Positions 4,020 to 5,281 of a stretch of 5,281 nt of DNA are shown piece after piece. Every line of letters begins with the position of its first letter. Within the stretch, counting starts at the first letter, position 1. The notes below the pieces were generated by a model. The model saw only the letters and a program-made list of their open reading frames with translations. It was not told the origin of the DNA and searched no databases. Source of the DNA: Deinococcus sp. (lineage in GTDB: Bacteria > Deinococcota > Deinococci > JACQHA01). Position numbers and translations under genes: made by a program. Where the stretch lies: assembly GCA_016199255.1 (NCBI GenBank), contig JACQHA010000452.1, positions 1 to 5,281 on the forward strand, in the 5' to 3' direction.

Positions 4020-5281
4020 AAGAGCTGCTCCCGGTTCGCTGATTTTTTATGGAGGCTTCGCACTATCGGTGCAGAGCTTCGTGTAGATGGCGGTGGAGAG
4101 GGCCAACAGGGCCAGGATGTGTCGTTGGAGCGGGGAGAGTGGGGTCACATGGCGGCGCGTCTGGTGCGGGTCCTGCCAGATCGTCAGCGTGATCTCCCGA
4201 AAGGCGGCCAACAGGCGCTCACCGGTGGGCTGCGCCGTCTCCCGGGTGGGGTTGCCGGTGTAGAGACCGGCCAGGGTGGTCCCGGTGGTGGCGAGGCGAC
4301 GGCGAGCGGCGAACTCCAGCAGGGTCAGGACCTGTAAACCAATCGTGAGTAAGCGGATCAACCCGGTGGCGTGGTCATCCCGCTGCAGGTACATCGGCGT
4401 CAAGGACAAGGGGCGTCCCTTCAGCCGCCCAAAGCTCCGCTCAATGAGGTATTGGTGCCGATAGGCCAGCACCGCCTGCTGCAGCGAGAGCTGCGCGGCG
4501 GAGAGGTTGGTGGCATACACGCGCCAGCCCAGCCGGCGCTCCACGGCCGCCATCGCCGCCTCGTCGATCGCCACCCTGATCTCAACCGTCCGTTCCTGCC
4601 GGACCCGAGCCGGGCGCTCCCCATACCCCCGCACCGGACGTCCGGGCCGGCAGTCCTGGTAGGACACCTGGAGCAGCCCCTGGACCCGCTCCCGCGCCAG
4701 GAGCGCCGCGACGACCCGACGCAGGGCGGCCACGCTCCGGAAGCGCCGCTTCCCCCGTCGGCGGACAGTCAACGTCTCCAGCTTGGTCTGCACCTTCGTC
4801 ACGCGCTTCCGCACGGTGGCCGCTTCGCGGTGGGCCCACTGCAGCGAGCGCACCACCAACCGCCGCTCCATCCAAGTGACCGAGTGCCCAGCGACGATTG
4901 CCTGCCGCTGCTCCAGTCGCTCGTAGCCGTCCGCAATGCGCTCCAGCTGTCCATCAGCGCGCTCCCGGGTGATCGGGGTCACGGCCTGGACCCCCGCCCA
5001 GACCGGAGCCAGGTACCCAGCGAGCTGGTCGGGGCAGAGTTGGCGTTCGGGCAGCGGACACCAGTAGTAGTCTCCCCCCGGGTGTACGAAGGCCCGGGTC
5101 TCTAGCGCCGCCATCTTGCCATCGCCCACGTACAGCAGCCCCCGCTGCCCCAGTTGCTCCCGCACCCGGGTGATGGCGGGGAGAGAGAGCTGGTCATCGG
5201 CCCGCTGCCCCGGCAACACCTCAGTAGCCAAGGGAAGCCCCAGGGGATCCAAGGTCGACAACATCACCTTCACCTGGGGCA
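4020..5281 (-). mobile_element. IS1634-type insertion sequence, partial
   Basis: The element carries the transposase at 4047-5281 and continues beyond the right edge. Its 3' end should lie in the short stretch left of the stop codon, before the hairpin at 3967-4008. The segment around 4022-4040 (AGCTGCTCCCGGTTCGCT within it) is a plausible terminal repeat, but the other end is not visible, so neither the inverted repeat nor the target duplication can be confirmed. The boundary given is approximate. Confidence 0.5.
4047..5281 (-). CDS. IS1634-type (IS4 superfamily) DDE transposase, C-terminal part
   Basis: The frame is open at the window's right edge, so the N-terminus is missing; GTG 5273 is an internal valine (the preceding codons read P, Q), not the start. 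Counting from that valine, residues 1-27 are the conserved VKVMLSTLDPLGLPLATEV region and the ADD that follows. GDGKMAA at 50-56 carries an acidic residue of the catalytic triad (Asp51). A basic, helical insertion (about residues 120-200) precedes the C1 region, where YRHQYLIERSFGRLKG holds the catalytic Glu278 and Lys285. The IS4 signature Y-2-R-3-E-6-K is met with Gln274 in place of Arg. The first catalytic Asp should lie beyond the edge. The enzyme cuts and pastes its own element. The visible part has no frameshift or stop and ends in TAA at 4047, so the copy may be active. Confidence 0.9.
   Translation of the reverse strand, partial: PQVKVMLSTLDPLGLPLATEVLPGQRADDQLSLPAITRVREQLGQRGLLYVGDGKMAALETRAFVHPGGDYYWCPLPERQLCPDQLAGYLAPVWAGVQAVTPITRERADGQLERIADGYERLEQRQAIVAGHSVTWMERRLVVRSLQWAHREAATVRKRVTKVQTKLETLTVRRRGKRRFRSVAALRRVVAALLARERVQGLLQVSYQDCRPGRPVRGYGERPARVRQERTVEIRVAIDEAAMAAVERRLGWRVYATNLSAAQLSLQQAVLAYRHQYLIERSFGRLKGRPLSLTPMYLQRDDHATGLIRLLTIGLQVLTLLEFAARRRLATTGTTLAGLYTGNPTRETAQPTGERLLAAFREITLTIWQDPHQTRRHVTPLSPLQRHILALLALSTAIYTKLCTDSAKPP

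Noticed and set aside
4371..5105. 244-codon plus-strand reading frame
   Set aside because: It is antisense to the IS1634-type transposase, whose motifs are unmistakable. The plus-strand translation is rich in Pro, His and Arg without domain character, as is typical of the shadow of a GC-rich gene.

Overview
The window is GC-rich bacterial DNA. It has Shine-Dalgarno sites, compact spacing, hairpin-plus-T-run terminators and bacterial insertion sequences. The host cannot be named with confidence: the recognisable families (PPC-domain secreted peptidase, ClC channel, HicBA, IS3, IS1634) occur in many phyla. The mix of transposon pieces, a broken gene and a toxin-antitoxin pair is typical of an accessory region.

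Layout. (1) 1-1170, minus strand: a secreted metzincin-like zinc peptidase, open at the window's left edge, with a signal peptide, a PPC domain, an HExxHxxGxxH site and the beginning of a second PPC domain. (2) 1171-1267: divergent intergenic region with an inverted repeat. (3) 1268 to about 1735, plus strand: the N-terminal third of a ClC chloride channel/antiporter, cut off by (4) a truncated IS3-family element (about 1736-2202, minus strand) that keeps orfA, the A7 frameshift site and roughly the first 45 codons of orfB. (5) 2203-2440: no recognised gene, perhaps the 3' remnant of a disrupted gene, closed by a strong terminator. (6) 2511-3013: a hicB-hicA operon, antitoxin first, with a 4-base overlap. 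(7) 3107-3442 and 3542-3853: two small unrecognised, coiled-coil-rich proteins, each with its own promoter-like sequence and neither with a Shine-Dalgarno site. (8) 3854-4046: terminators and no gene. (9) 4047-5281, minus strand: the C-terminal part of an IS1634-type (IS4 superfamily) DDE transposase, open at the right edge.

The feature most worth pursuing lies in 2430-3545. Short transcription units follow each other, each boundary being a terminator-like element carrying GAGACGG or a variant, then a promoter-like TGnTA extended -10 at a fixed distance. The -35 position lies in or just after the terminator's T-rich tail. The last two units also share their promoter and a pyrimidine-rich leader without a Shine-Dalgarno site. 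Whether the two small coiled-coil proteins work with HicBA or are independent passengers cannot be decided from the sequence.
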